64,000 nucleotides of DNA from contig JALEFZ010000020.1 in NCBI GenBank assembly GCA_022760475.1, forward strand, positions 213,003-277,002, given 5' to 3'. The position numbers and the translations under genes are program-made. Source of the DNA: Bacteroidia bacterium. GTDB taxonomy: Bacteria; Bacteroidota; Bacteroidia; J057. Under the pieces are notes generated by a model that saw only the letters and a program-made list of their open reading frames with translations, was not told the origin of the DNA and made no database searches. Each line of letters begins with the position of its first letter. Within the stretch, counting starts at the first letter, position 1. Positions 1 through 8,740 of the stretch are shown here, in pieces.

Positions 1-210
1 AGTTATTAATTGCACTTTTACTTCCATCAATGCCTGCCCAAAAAAGAGTGGATTTTGAAAAAAATCTTACTCCAATATTTCAACTACCCAAACAAAATAA
101 ATCGCTTTTAATCCCTAAAAATTGCCGATTTGTTGATAGTTCACTCGAAATGGTCTGCTTTTTGCCGATATTCTGGTAATTAAACAGATCTTTTTACAAC
201 ATATACGCCT

Positions 211-1305
211 ATGCCAGCGCCAAGACGTATCTTTGTCGCCGCCACAAACCAGCACGTAGGTAAAACCACTACCACGCTGGGCCTCATAGCTTCCTTGCAG
301 AATTACGGAATGAAAGTCGGATATTGTAAACCTCTGGGTCAGAAGTACATAGAGATCAATGATACCCGGGTTGACAAAGATGCTCCTATTTTCACCTCCT
401 TCCTGAATACGCCGCTGATCCCCTCTCTCCACTCCCCGGTTATCATGGCCGCAGGTTTGACTTGCAATTACTTGTCGAATCCGGAGGATTTTAATTTCGA
501 TGAAAAGGTAATGTTTGCTGCCAGGAGCCTGGAAGCAACCCACGATACAGTAGTATATGAAGGTACAGGCCATCCTGGAGTTGGGAGCGTGCTAGACATG
601 TCCAATGCAGATACCGCCAAACTTCTCGATGCAGGTGTGGTACTGATTGTTGAAGGAGGAATTGGCAAAACCATTGACCAAATCAACCTGAACAAGGCTT
701 ATTTTGAGATGAAAGGAGCCAAGGTAGTTGGTGTGATCATCAATAAGGTACTCAAGAATAAATTTGAAAAGGTTCAACGTGTAGTTGGGAAAAAGTTGAA
801 AGAGATGGGAATTCCTCTACTTGGGATTATCCCTTATGAGAAAACGCTAGCCTACCCGGTTATGAAGGCAGTTCTTAAGGCTACACAAGGCACTGTAGTC
901 GCTCACAAGGATCAACTCAACCAGCGGGTAGAAGGGTTGATGTCCTTTCGGGATACATATAGGCTATCTGGACAAGTAAAAGCCAATCAACTGCTAATCG
1001 TTGATTCTATGAATCTTGATCAGTGTATCCATGGATTCAACTTTCAGTCTCCTAAAGAAATGCCATTGAGTGGAATTGTCCTCACGAGCGAAAATTACCT
1101 ATCTCCATTGGCACAAAGATTTTTGGAGAAATACAAAATCCCTACCCTCTTCACCACTATGAATGAGTTTGAGGCAGTGCTGGCATTTGGTAAAATTGAG
1201 ACCAAACTGAGACATGACGTCATGTGGAAAGTAAAAGAAGCTGCAACTCTGGTTTCAAGTCATTTGAACCTTGAACCCTTGTTTGAGCGATTTGCTTACG
1301 CCTGA
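211..1305 (+). CDS. BioD-like P-loop ATPase with DRTGG-type C-terminal domain
   Basis: The 364-residue protein opens with a dethiobiotin-synthetase-like P-loop (NQHVGKTTTTLG, about residues 13-24), the same fold as the N-terminal domain of long phosphotransacetylases (COG0857). Residues about 240-345 resemble a DRTGG domain. The acetyl/butyryltransferase domain of Pta is absent, so this is the stand-alone regulatory or nucleotide-binding version. Its biochemical role is not known; a link to acetate or CoA metabolism is only inference from the family. It is cytoplasmic, with no signal peptide. It is monocistronic here and convergent, only 2 bp from the next gene's stop. The ATG follows a stop-rich AT leader, which supports this start. 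Confidence 0.82.
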   Translation: MPAPRRIFVAATNQHVGKTTTTLGLIASLQNYGMKVGYCKPLGQKYIEINDTRVDKDAPIFTSFLNTPLIPSLHSPVIMAAGLTCNYLSNPEDFNFDEKVMFAARSLEATHDTVVYEGTGHPGVGSVLDMSNADTAKLLDAGVVLIVEGGIGKTIDQINLNKAYFEMKGAKVVGVIINKVLKNKFEKVQRVVGKKLKEMGIPLLGIIPYEKTLAYPVMKAVLKATQGTVVAHKDQLNQRVEGLMSFRDTYRLSGQVKANQLLIVDSMNLDQCIHGFNFQSPKEMPLSGIVLTSENYLSPLAQRFLEKYKIPTLFTTMNEFEAVLAFGKIETKLRHDVMWKVKEAATLVSSHLNLEPLFERFAYA

Positions 1306-1307
1306 TT

Positions 1308-2453
1308 TTAAGGCCTGTTATCCAGATAGGCATTGACCTTTTTCCTTTCTGGAATGGTTAATTGCTTATAGAGTTCGTCGAAATAAGGCTCATCCACGAA
1401 GTATCGGATGATATCGGCATCTCCAATATTGATATTCTGACTGCGCAGGATGCCCAGCATCATAGGTATCCAATCGTTTTCCTGATAAAGGGGCTTGTTC
1501 GTTCCACTGTTTTGACCTTTGGACGAACTGGCTCCCCTACTCCTGCCCCATTTCGAAGTTACTTTTCCGCTGGAATTATTTGCATATAGATCTTCTACCT
1601 GGATTTCCTCTTCCAGGCGTTTCTTCTCTTTGTTGATGATAAATTGGGTAGTCTGGGTAAGCATCTTGTAGAGAAAACTCTTAAATGCACCAATATTAGG
1701 GGCGTATTCCTCTCCTGTAGCAAAAAAAATGTCCCTTTTGACATCTTCAACATATACAGTTCCTCGATCTCTAATAAAATATCCCCTTAGTATATTCTTA
1801 TCCAACTTAATCCATAAAGGGTTAATGGGCTTTCTTACAATGCTTTTACTCTCTTTGCTTAGGTGCAAGTAGGATTGCTCGGGTAACCAATCAGTATGGA
1901 ACTCGACCCGCTCATATTCTTTGTCGTAGCGACCATAACGAATAAGGAGGTGCCTCAGAAATATTTTTTCGTAGGGTTCAATGTTTTTCTTTGCCAGGTA
2001 GGTATCAACGAAGTCGATCTTCAATTGAGAAGCGTGATGATTGCTAAACAGGAAAATTCGCTCTAGCAATTCATGGACTTTTTCATTGAATGCCTCTACC
2101 TGTGCTTCTGAGTTCCTGCCTTTGTTGAGGTAATAGAGTCGCCTGTCATGAGTTTTCAATACACAGGACCGCTGGTAGATCGCAAGGGATCCAAGATCAG
2201 AAAAGTCAAGATTAAGGGCTTGATGTTGAGATGAATAAACTCCTTTTAACTCAGCATACACTGCTAGTCTGAATTTATTCTCCTGGGAGAAAGGGAATTC
2301 CTCCAAGGAGAGGTTAATGAGTTTCTCCAAATGAAATTCATCTCCACGGCTACGGGTTTGTGCCAAAAGAGGATATGTCATGACCAGAAGCAGGCCAATC
2401 ACAAAAGCGTTGCGAAAAAGGAACATAGAGCAAGGTGTTTTTTCCCAAAGCAT
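1308..2453 (-). CDS. Hypothetical exported protein
   Basis: I do not recognise a family. The 381-residue product has a hydrophobic N-terminal segment (about residues 12-31, ending LLAQ) that looks like a signal peptide; the second Met (residue 10, start near 2426) gives a more compact signal and is a plausible alternative start. The rest is charged and soluble, with a Lys/Glu-rich stretch and a low-complexity Gly/Ser-rich region about residues 295-320. This suggests a periplasmic or surface-associated protein. It ends 2 bp from the convergent upstream gene, with no room for a separate terminator. Confidence 0.7.
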   Translation of the reverse strand: MLWEKTPCSMFLFRNAFVIGLLLVMTYPLLAQTRSRGDEFHLEKLINLSLEEFPFSQENKFRLAVYAELKGVYSSQHQALNLDFSDLGSLAIYQRSCVLKTHDRRLYYLNKGRNSEAQVEAFNEKVHELLERIFLFSNHHASQLKIDFVDTYLAKKNIEPYEKIFLRHLLIRYGRYDKEYERVEFHTDWLPEQSYLHLSKESKSIVRKPINPLWIKLDKNILRGYFIRDRGTVYVEDVKRDIFFATGEEYAPNIGAFKSFLYKMLTQTTQFIINKEKKRLEEEIQVEDLYANNSSGKVTSKWGRSRGASSSKGQNSGTNKPLYQENDWIPMMLGILRSQNINIGDADIIRYFVDEPYFDELYKQLTIPERKKVNAYLDNRP

Positions 2454-2578
2454 TAGGACTAAAAATATATGTAAAAATATAACATTAACCCTAATAGAAG
2501 CCTGACAAAAAAAGTCTTAACAGGTAATATTACTAATATACAAATATTTTTAATCCCTAGACAAAACCCTTAAAGCTC

Positions 2579-3028
2579 TTAGTCTAACATATCGAGGTCA
2601 ATGAGTTCACCTTCTTCTCTGGTGATACCTCCCATGCCAAGAAAACCACCAGAAGCTTTGGCAACATGCTTAGCCAAAGACCTCAGACTTTCTTTCAAAA
2701 TTGCTGAATAGCTGTCATCTACCTTAGCCAGGATATCCTTGAGTTGGGCCAGGCTTGCAGTCAGCTTTGCCTGACTTTCTTCAGCTGACCAATCAGCTAC
2801 CAGTGTATTCAGATCTCCCTCAAACCTCGCATCTACCAATTCGTAGTAATCATGCAGGCGTTCATCCGAAGTAAACGTTCTGAACCTTACAAGCTTACTT
2901 GCCCACTCGGTTTCGTTTTTATCTATATCATTGTCTGCTCCGGCAATCAGGACGGTAACATTGGCTGGTGCCATGGCAAGGAGTTCAACCTCTTCTTGAG
3001 AAAGTTTGCTAAAATAAGAAATCGACAT
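2579..3028 (-). CDS. TerB-like small helical protein
   Basis: This 149-residue cytoplasmic protein is predicted to be all-helical. It carries an acidic motif about residues 28-40 (AGADNDIDKNETEWA) that resembles the metal-binding acidic helix start of TerB/tellurite-resistance-like domains (typical pattern D-G-x-I-D-x-x-E). The C-terminus is also acidic, and a Gly-rich GGFLGMGG segment precedes it. The TerB assignment is by motif only. It stands alone, with no other ter genes nearby, so a stress role is not demonstrated. Confidence 0.7.
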   Translation of the reverse strand: MSISYFSKLSQEEVELLAMAPANVTVLIAGADNDIDKNETEWASKLVRFRTFTSDERLHDYYELVDARFEGDLNTLVADWSAEESQAKLTASLAQLKDILAKVDDSYSAILKESLRSLAKHVAKASGGFLGMGGITREEGELIDLDMLD

Positions 3029-3419
3029 AGTAGCGGTTTAAATATGGGTTGAAATTAATGATTTTTTCCAAAGACAAGGCAGGGATATAAAAAAAAAGGG
3101 GCCGCACTGTATTACAGTACGGCTACCCCTGTCATGAAAAACACACACAACTATGAAAAGCCCCAAGTCTTGAATCCACTCAAGGCGGATATACTAATTT
3201 TTATGTTTCTATCAGTTTTTATTTTACTGAAAAAATGGCCTTTTGTTTCACATAAAAACGAATTTGTTCCTCGTCAAGCAATTTTAACAGGGGGGAAAAA
3301 TTTTCCCCTAAAAAAATCTGATTTTCACCCAACCAACTGATTGATTTGGGCCACTTGGAATCCCAATCTGCAGATAATTAGCCCGCAAAAAGGTATTTTT
3401 CCAGACAATTACCAAGCTT
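3029..3419. other. 391-bp intergenic stretch with one terminator
   Basis: The stretch between the TerB-like gene and the VOC dioxygenase holds a clear hairpin with an A/T run (listed separately) and an AT-rich segment. A 68-codon open frame on the plus strand (3134-3340) has no recognisable features and begins just past the hairpin; I do not accept it as a gene. Confidence 0.5.
3089..3129 (-). terminator. Rho-independent terminator (minus strand)
   Basis: The inverted repeat GCCGCACTGT-att-ACAGTACGGC (one mismatch) is extended by GGGG/CCCC and followed, on the minus strand, by a run of nine T. It would end transcription coming from the VOC dioxygenase gene, whose stop lies about 290 bp upstream. 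Confidence 0.8.
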
Positions 3420-4358
3420 TCAATAAGAAATTATAGGTAAGCCAGCTTCTATGTCTTTTCGCTTATCTTCCTCCCACTGAGGAAGTTTGAGGCTAAGTCC
3501 CAAGTCATCCTTGGACTCATCCACCATGAATCCTGGGGGGATGGTAGCTACTTCAAATAAGACACCTCCAGGCTCCCTGAAATAGATTGAATGGAAGTAG
3601 TTCCTATCCAGAATATCCGTAATCCGGATTCCCTTACTAACAATGAACTCATGAAGTGCCTTGTGCTCTTCATCATTATTGATGGCCAATGCCACATGAT
3701 GTACGGTTCCTATCCCGTTTAGGCCTTTGTCTCCTTTTGGATCAACAACCAGATCGATGATTTTTCCTGCACCTTGGGTGTCGGCTTCCAGTCTTATCCT
3801 GTTTCCATTTTCAGCCGTTACTTGAAAATTCAGGTTTTCTGTCATCATCTTCACCGTTGGCTCAGGAACTGCCTGAATCATACTCACCGAGTGAATGCCT
3901 CGAATGGCCATGGAACCATCTACGATACTTCCACCTAACCATGGATCTCTTGAATCTTCTGCCTCCACCAATTCTATACCCAAGGTAGAAGGATCTTCAA
4001 AGGCTAACCCGGCAAAACCGAAACGCTCAAATTCATTGAAATCAATGCCTTCATCCTTTAGACGTAAAGCCCATGCAGATATGCTGCCTTTGGGTACAGA
4101 AAAAGTTGTTTGTACCACTTGACCATGCCCTTTGACACCTGTTCTTACTCCTTTTCCCTTGTAAGGAAAGGTTGTCATAATGGTTCCAGGATAACCAGTT
4201 TCATTTCCATAGTAAAAATGATAGACTCCTGTATTGTCAAAGTTAATGGTCTTTTTTACTAACCTGAGGCCTAGAGTCTTAACATAGAAGTCTAGGTCTT
4301 CTTGGGCATCATTAACAGTCGCAGTAAGGTGGTGTATACCTCTTATTGGAAAATTCAT
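3420..4358 (-). CDS. Ring-cleaving dioxygenase, VOC family (MhqO-like)
   Basis: The 312-residue protein has two vicinal-oxygen-chelate (glyoxalase-fold) modules: about residues 5-135, starting GIHHLTATV, and about 150-280, starting IRGIHSVSM and later TVHHVALAI. The paired His-containing strand starts and a late Glu (LFEVAT) fit the metal site of the family that includes Bacillus MhqO/MhqA, which opens hydroquinone-type rings and is often induced by quinone stress. The substrate here is unknown. It is a cytosolic, single-gene unit. It is divergent from the DUF2807 gene, with about 200 bp between them. Confidence 0.85.
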   Translation of the reverse strand: MNFPIRGIHHLTATVNDAQEDLDFYVKTLGLRLVKKTINFDNTGVYHFYYGNETGYPGTIMTTFPYKGKGVRTGVKGHGQVVQTTFSVPKGSISAWALRLKDEGIDFNEFERFGFAGLAFEDPSTLGIELVEAEDSRDPWLGGSIVDGSMAIRGIHSVSMIQAVPEPTVKMMTENLNFQVTAENGNRIRLEADTQGAGKIIDLVVDPKGDKGLNGIGTVHHVALAINNDEEHKALHEFIVSKGIRITDILDRNYFHSIYFREPGGVLFEVATIPPGFMVDESKDDLGLSLKLPQWEEDKRKDIEAGLPIISY

Positions 4359-4478
4359 AACATAAATAATTTTATCCCAAACAAAACTAACTTAAAAATC
4401 AATGTTCACACACTAATTAACGTTATCGAAATAATTTTGTTCACTTTGATGTGCGAATATTGGATTTTACAAAAGTTT

Positions 4479-4486
4479 ACATTTGG
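4479..4486 (+). promoter_or_regulatory. Candidate -7 box of a Bacteroidota promoter
   Basis: TACATTTG matches the TAnnTTTG consensus and lies about 76 bp before the ATG of the DUF2807 gene. The upstream -33 element is weak (a TTG at 4461, spacing shorter than usual), so this is tentative. Confidence 0.4.
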
Positions 4487-4562
4487 AGCAAGCAACCCCG
4501 TATATTAATTGCTATCTTTTGATCAAAGCCAATCTTCTTTCTATTAATATCAATACTACATC

Positions 4563-5285
4563 ATGAAATTTAGCACCATCACCATCCTAACTATCTTTTT
4601 TTCTCTCAATCTCTCATTAGGGCAAAATACCTATCAAGTCAATGACTTTTCGTCCATTGAAGTTCATGGAGGATTAAGCGTAACACTAAAGCAAGGCAAT
4701 TCATACATAATTGATAACCCTGACAATGTACCCTTGGATGTGCAATCTGAGGCAGGAACTCTCAAAATAGGCATGAAAAAAAACAACTACTCTTATCAGG
4801 GGAAGAAGAAGGTAACTGTTTATTACAGAGGTATAAATTCTATTTCGGTTAATGGTGGGGCCAATGTTTATACAGCTACTCCGTTAAATGGAAATGGTGT
4901 AAACCTTAGTGCAAATGGGGGTGGAAACCTTCACATCAAATTGGCCAATTCAAGAGCTGAAGCCAAGGCCAATGGGGGTGGAAATATCCATATTGAAGGT
5001 AGAACTGATAAATTGACCTTGTACACTACTGGTGGTGGGAATATCCATGCAGCAGACCTCAATGTAAGTGCTGTAACTGCCAATGCATATTCAGGAGGCA
5101 ACATAAATGTAAAAGTAAGGGATGCCATACAGGCAACTGCCATTTCTGGGGGCAACATTGTGTATTCTGGTACTCCCAGTTCTGTATCTGTAACAAAGAA
5201 AACTGGTGGACGTGTAGAAGGACATAAAGCCAAAATGGCCAAATCCCAGTCTACGACGAGCACCAAAAGTAAAATTGCCTATTGA
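4563..5285 (+). CDS. DUF2807 (head GIN) secreted repeat protein
   Basis: The 240-residue protein has a signal peptide (about residues 1-20, ending LGQ) and the start of a DUF2807 domain (FSSIEVHGGLSVTLKQG). Its middle is built of repeating strands with Gly-Gly-Asn turns (NGGANV, NGGGNLHI, NGGGNIHI, GGGNIHA, SGGNINV, SGGNIVY), spaced about 18-20 residues apart. This suggests a right-handed beta-helix. The family is widespread in Bacteroidota and its function is unknown; it is likely periplasmic or surface-exposed. The basic, Lys/Ser-rich tail is not typical of a T9SS sorting domain. A strong terminator follows 30 bp after the stop, so it is monocistronic. Confidence 0.85.
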   Translation: MKFSTITILTIFFSLNLSLGQNTYQVNDFSSIEVHGGLSVTLKQGNSYIIDNPDNVPLDVQSEAGTLKIGMKKNNYSYQGKKKVTVYYRGINSISVNGGANVYTATPLNGNGVNLSANGGGNLHIKLANSRAEAKANGGGNIHIEGRTDKLTLYTTGGGNIHAADLNVSAVTANAYSGGNINVKVRDAIQATAISGGNIVYSGTPSSVSVTKKTGGRVEGHKAKMAKSQSTTSTKSKIAY

Positions 5286-5315
5286 GATCCGATAATATTT
5301 TGAACAACACAGTTG

Positions 5316-5346
5316 CGGGGCCTCGATGGGCCTCGTTTTTGTTTTT
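5316..5346 (+). terminator. Rho-independent terminator
   Basis: The stem CGGGGCC/GGCCTCG (7 bp, one G-U pair) with loop TCGATG is followed by TTTTTGTTTTT. It ends the DUF2807 transcript and insulates thrS. Confidence 0.88.
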
Positions 5347-5411
5347 ATACCCCTCACCCAGCATTTACTTCAAGTTAATTTTTCCATTTATCCTTAAACT
5401 TTTTCGCACAT

Positions 5412-5432
5412 TAAAATAAGCTGCTTATTTTA
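5412..5432. promoter_or_regulatory. 10-bp perfect inverted repeat upstream of thrS
   Basis: TAAAATAAGC-T-GCTTATTTTA is a perfect 21-bp palindrome ending 21 bp before the thrS ATG. With a single-base centre it cannot form an RNA hairpin with a normal loop, so a DNA operator site is more likely than an attenuator. The binding protein is unknown. Confidence 0.5.
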
Positions 5433-5453
5433 GCGCTGCTAAATTATTTATTC

Positions 5454-7397
5454 ATGCCCGAGAACATTAAAATTACCCTTCCGGACAACAGTGTACGCGA
5501 ATTTGCGTCTGGTAGCACCGGAATGGACGTAGCGATGAGCATCAGTCAGGGGTTGGCGAGAAACGCCCTTGCAATCGAAGTCAATGGTGAAACCTGGGAA
5601 CTGAACCGCCCTATAACGACAGATGCGTCCGTGGCTATTTTGACGTGGAGAGATCAGAAAGGAAAGGAAGCCATGTGGCACTCATCAGCTCATATCCTTG
5701 CAGAGGCATTGGAGGATTTGTATCCCGGCATCAAATTGGGATTTGGGCCACCTATCAAGAATGGTTTTTACTACGACATTGATTTTGGAGATCACAAATT
5801 CGGTGAAGCAGACTTTAAGAAAGTAGAAAAGAAATTTCTTGAACTGGCCAAAACAGCTGAGACATTTGAAAGAAAAGATGTAAGCAAAGAAGAAGCCATT
5901 GCTCATTATAAAAACATTGGCAACGAATATAAGGTCGAATTGATTGAAGGCCTGGAAGATGGTGATATTACCTTCTACCATTCTGGCAACTTTGTAGACC
6001 TCTGTAAAGGTGGGCATATCCCCAACTCCAAAGTGATCAAGGCCATGAAGATCATGAACACCGCAGGAGCTTACTGGCGTGGGGACGAGAAAAATAAAAT
6101 GCTTACCCGAATTTATGCGGTTTCATTTCCCAAGAAAAAGGAATTGGATGAGTACTTGCTGTTGCTTGAGGAAGCCAAAAAGCGAGACCACCGCAAAATA
6201 GGTAAAGAACTGGAACTGTTCACCTTCTCAGAGAAGGTGGGTATGGGATTACCACTGTGGCTTCCAAGGGGTACAAGACTTCGCGAAACCCTGGTAGATT
6301 TTCTAAAAAAAGTTCAGGAAAAAGAGGGTTATCAGCAGGTAGTAACCCCACACATTGGTAAAAAAGAGTTGTACCAGACCTCTGGACACTGGGAAAAATA
6401 CGGAGAAGACTCCTTCCAGCCCATCAAAACTCCTTCTGAGGGAGAAGAGTTCTTGCTAAAACCCATGAATTGTCCTCATCACTGTGAGATTTATGCTTCC
6501 AGGCCTCGCTCTTACAAAGAATTACCTTTCCGTGTGGCAGAATTTGGAACGGTATACAGATATGAGCAATCCGGAGAGCTACATGGCCTTACAAGGGTAA
6601 GGGGATTTACCCAGGACGATGCCCATATATTCTGTCGCCCCGATCAGGTGAAGGAAGAATTTATCAAGGTAATTGACATCGTACTCTACATTTTCAAGGT
6701 CCTGAAGTTTGAAAATTACAAGGCTCAAATTTCTTTGAGAGATCCTGAAAATCCAGGAAAATATTTCGGTAGCCCAGAGCAGTGGGACGCAGCTGAGAAA
6801 GCCATTGAGGAGGCAGCTGATGAGCGTGGACTGATTACAGTCAAGGAACTGGGCGAGGCTGCATTTTACGGACCCAAACTGGACTTCATGGTAAGTGATG
6901 CGCTTGGCCGCGAATGGCAGTTGGGAACCATTCAACTAGATTATCAATTGCCTGACAGATTTGAGCTGGAGTTTGTCGGATCTGATAACCAGAAGCACCG
7001 TCCCGTAATGATCCATAGGGCACCATTCGGTTCTTTGGAAAGATTTACGGCAGTTCTGATTGAGCACTCCGCTGGAGAATTTCCACTTTGGCTAGCACCA
7101 TCGCAAGCCATCATACTTCCGATTGCAGAGAAATTCAATGATTATGTTGTAGACCTGCAAGATCAATTCAGAGATGCAGGCTTCAGGGTAGATGTTGACT
7201 TGAGAAATGAGAAAGTCGGTAAGAAAATCAGGGAAGCCGAAATAGGAAAATATCCTTACATGCTGATTATTGGTGAGCAGGAAATGGCCAATGGCAGTGT
7301 TTCTGTAAGGAAAAGGAAGGAAGGCGATTTGGGTGCCATGAGCAACGATGCGTTTATTCAATATCTCAAGGATGAGATTTCTGAGATGCTAGCTTAA
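5454..7397 (+). CDS. thrS: Threonine--tRNA ligase
   Basis: ThrRS charges tRNA-Thr in the cytoplasm. The 647-residue protein has the full bacterial layout: TGS domain (about 1-65), the editing/SAD domain with the zinc-site [11 protein letters not shown] motif (about 75), the class II catalytic core (about 240-540; motif 2 around [17 protein letters not shown], and MNCPHH contributing catalytic-zinc and substrate-site residues) and the anticodon-binding domain (about 550-647). The length is normal. In many Bacteroidota thrS is followed by infC-rpmI-rplT; here the next gene is on the opposite strand and overlaps the thrS stop by 4 bp, so thrS stands alone. A palindrome sits just upstream of the start. 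Confidence 0.97.
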   Translation: MPENIKITLPDNSVREFASGSTGMDVAMSISQGLARNALAIEVNGETWELNRPITTDASVAILTWRDQKGKEAMWHSSAHILAEALEDLYPGIKLGFGPPIKNGFYYDIDFGDHKFGEADFKKVEKKFLELAKTAETFERKDVSKEEAIAHYKNIGNEYKVELIEGLEDGDITFYHSGNFVDLCKGGHIPNSKVIKAMKIMNTAGAYWRGDEKNKMLTRIYAVSFPKKKELDEYLLLLEEAKKRDHRKIGKELELFTFSEKVGMGLPLWLPRGTRLRETLVDFLKKVQEKEGYQQVVTPHIGKKELYQTSGHWEKYGEDSFQPIKTPSEGEEFLLKPMNCPHHCEIYASRPRSYKELPFRVAEFGTVYRYEQSGELHGLTRVRGFTQDDAHIFCRPDQVKEEFIKVIDIVLYIFKVLKFENYKAQISLRDPENPGKYFGSPEQWDAAEKAIEEAADERGLITVKELGEAAFYGPKLDFMVSDALGREWQLGTIQLDYQLPDRFELEFVGSDNQKHRPVMIHRAPFGSLERFTAVLIEHSAGEFPLWLAPSQAIILPIAEKFNDYVVDLQDQFRDAGFRVDVDLRNEKVGKKIREAEIGKYPYMLIIGEQEMANGSVSVRKRKEGDLGAMSNDAFIQYLKDEISEMLA

Positions 7398-7663
7398 TAC
7401 TTGCCTGAATCATTGAGAAGTAAAGGATAAACAGAAGAGCTGTCTATGAACAGTCCTTCTGTTTTTTCTTTGGCTTTGGATTTGCTTGTTTCAAAGACCT
7501 CCTCCGTCCCAGGAAAATACTTTTCTAGCTCAGGATCTGATTCTTGTTGCTGAATGAAAATACCAATAAATAGCAGAGAAAGGATGGCTAATGTTGCTCC
7601 AAATTGTGAAAACTGGTTTTGGAGCTTCTGTTGCTGACCGTCGGAAAGCCTGTTTTCAAGCAT
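7394..7663 (-). CDS. Small hypothetical membrane protein
   Basis: The 89-residue protein has one hydrophobic segment (about residues 24-40), a Gln-rich N-terminal cytoplasmic stretch and a charged, Lys/Glu-rich tail. I recognise no family. It overlaps the 3' end of thrS by 4 bp in convergent orientation. The reading frame is uninterrupted and looks protein-like, but with no similarity call the support is moderate. Confidence 0.5.
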   Translation of the reverse strand: MLENRLSDGQQQKLQNQFSQFGATLAILSLLFIGIFIQQQESDPELEKYFPGTEEVFETSKSKAKEKTEGLFIDSSSVYPLLLNDSGKY

Positions 7664-7802
7664 ACCTAACTAAAATTTTATACCAGCAAAGTAAAACAGC
7701 AAAACAACTTTTCAAATTCGATAATATTACACACCTTACCTATTACGACCAAACAAAACAACCTGGACTCATTAATTAAGAACCTCTTTTTTAATTTATT
7801 CG

Positions 7803-7810
7803 TATATTTG
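7803..7810 (+). promoter_or_regulatory. Candidate -7 box before the metal-handling genes
   Basis: TATATTTG is an exact match to TAnnTTTG. Transcription would start about 7 bp downstream, almost at the GTG (7815) and only a few bases before the ATG (7824) of the next gene, so the message could be nearly leaderless. I see no clear -33 TTTG at the usual distance. Confidence 0.45.
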
Positions 7811-7814
7811 TTTT

Positions 7815-8195
7815 GTGAAACAGATGATTATCATTTTCTGGCTATTTGTATATCTGATCCCTTCAAATGGATACAGTATACAACTCCATTATTGTATGGG
7901 GAGCTTGAAATCAATTGATTTGTTTCCGACTGAGCAAAGTGATTGTGGTGGCTGTTCTTCCAAGTGGAAATGTTGTGATTTCACACACATATCGGGAAGA
8001 CTAAGTACTGAACATCAAGCCAGTACGACTTTATCTATCAAAGCGCCATTGGAGACAATGGTACCTGTAGAAGCCGTAAAGGAGACATCCTACACCCTTC
8101 ACAAAAACAGGCCCCAATACTTTATTCGAAGGAAGGCTCCCCCATCTAAAATCCCCGCCTTCCTGTTGAACTCCTCCTTTATTTTTTATGGATGA
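7815..8195 (+). CDS. HYC_CC_PP family exported protein
   Basis: The 126-residue protein has an N-terminal hydrophobic export signal followed by the three hallmarks of this Bacteroidota family: HYC (residues 25-27), a Cys cluster with CC (CGGCSSKWKCC, about residues 44-54) and a late APP (about residue 106). The start is either GTG at 7815 or ATG at 7824; the latter fits better with the -7 box. The function is not established. The Cys/His content and the position 55 bp before an HMA-domain protein and a TonB receptor suggest a role in handling copper or another soft metal in the periplasm (inference). Confidence 0.8.
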   Translation: MKQMIIIFWLFVYLIPSNGYSIQLHYCMGSLKSIDLFPTEQSDCGGCSSKWKCCDFTHISGRLSTEHQASTTLSIKAPLETMVPVEAVKETSYTLHKNRPQYFIRRKAPPSKIPAFLLNSSFIFYG

Positions 8196-8250
8196 TTAAA
8201 GGCAAATTCCTACGTCTTTTTTCTTTTTTCAATCATTCATAAAAATTACA

Positions 8251-8601
8251 ATGAAATCATATACATTTCTTTTTATCGCCTTTTTCTCCTTTTTCCTATC
8301 GGGTCAAGCATTCGCCCAGAAAAAAACTGTTGAAGACAAATTTTGGGCGGCAGGAGTTTGTGGCATGTGCCAAAATCGCATTGAGACTGCACTGGATATA
8401 CCCGGAGTAAAATTTGCCACCTGGGACAAGGAAACTCAAATAGTTACAGTAATCTACCGTGAGGATAAAGTGTCTCTGAAGCAATTGCAGGACAAAGTCA
8501 GCTCAGTTGGGCATCAGACAAAGGAGATTCCGAAAAATGAAAAAGCTTACGCAGATTTACCCAAATGCTGTCAGTATGATAGTGGTGCCAAAAAGCACTA
8601 G
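8251..8601 (+). CDS. Exported heavy-metal-associated (HMA) domain protein
   Basis: The 116-residue protein has a signal peptide (residues 1-22, ending AFAQ) and an HMA-like ferredoxin fold with the metal-binding CxxC at C37-C40 (GVCGMCQNRIE). The spacing of the strands (VTVIYREDKVS, then the LQDKVSSVGH helix) is that of CopZ/MerP. A second Cys pair near the C-terminus (PKCCQY) could add ligands. It probably binds Cu(I) or a similar ion in the periplasm, passing it to or from its neighbours. The gene lies between the HYC_CC_PP protein and the TonB receptor, on the same strand. Confidence 0.88.
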   Translation: MKSYTFLFIAFFSFFLSGQAFAQKKTVEDKFWAAGVCGMCQNRIETALDIPGVKFATWDKETQIVTVIYREDKVSLKQLQDKVSSVGHQTKEIPKNEKAYADLPKCCQYDSGAKKH

Positions 8602-8740
8602 CATTTCCTATTCCATTTAACATTCAAATATCTAACAAAGAATCATCCTATCCTCGACAAGGGGTATGGCTTTGGGCAATCCTTTCTGAAAATTTCAGGG
8701 ATACGCTTGCTTTGTTGGACATGAACTCAACGGTGTAAAA

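Noticed and set aside
1..179. Open frame from the window edge to TAA at 177, with a signal-like beginning
   Set aside because: It contains no recognisable domain, the AT-rich codons look random after residue 15 and no start can be seen inside the window.
3134..3340. 68-codon plus-strand frame after the terminator hairpin
   Set aside because: No similarity or gene-like features; it begins right beside a strong hairpin and its AT-rich codons look like intergenic sequence.
5318..5335. GGGCCTCG direct repeat
   Set aside because: At first it looked like a tandem repeat, but the same bases pair as a terminator stem with a T tract, which explains them.
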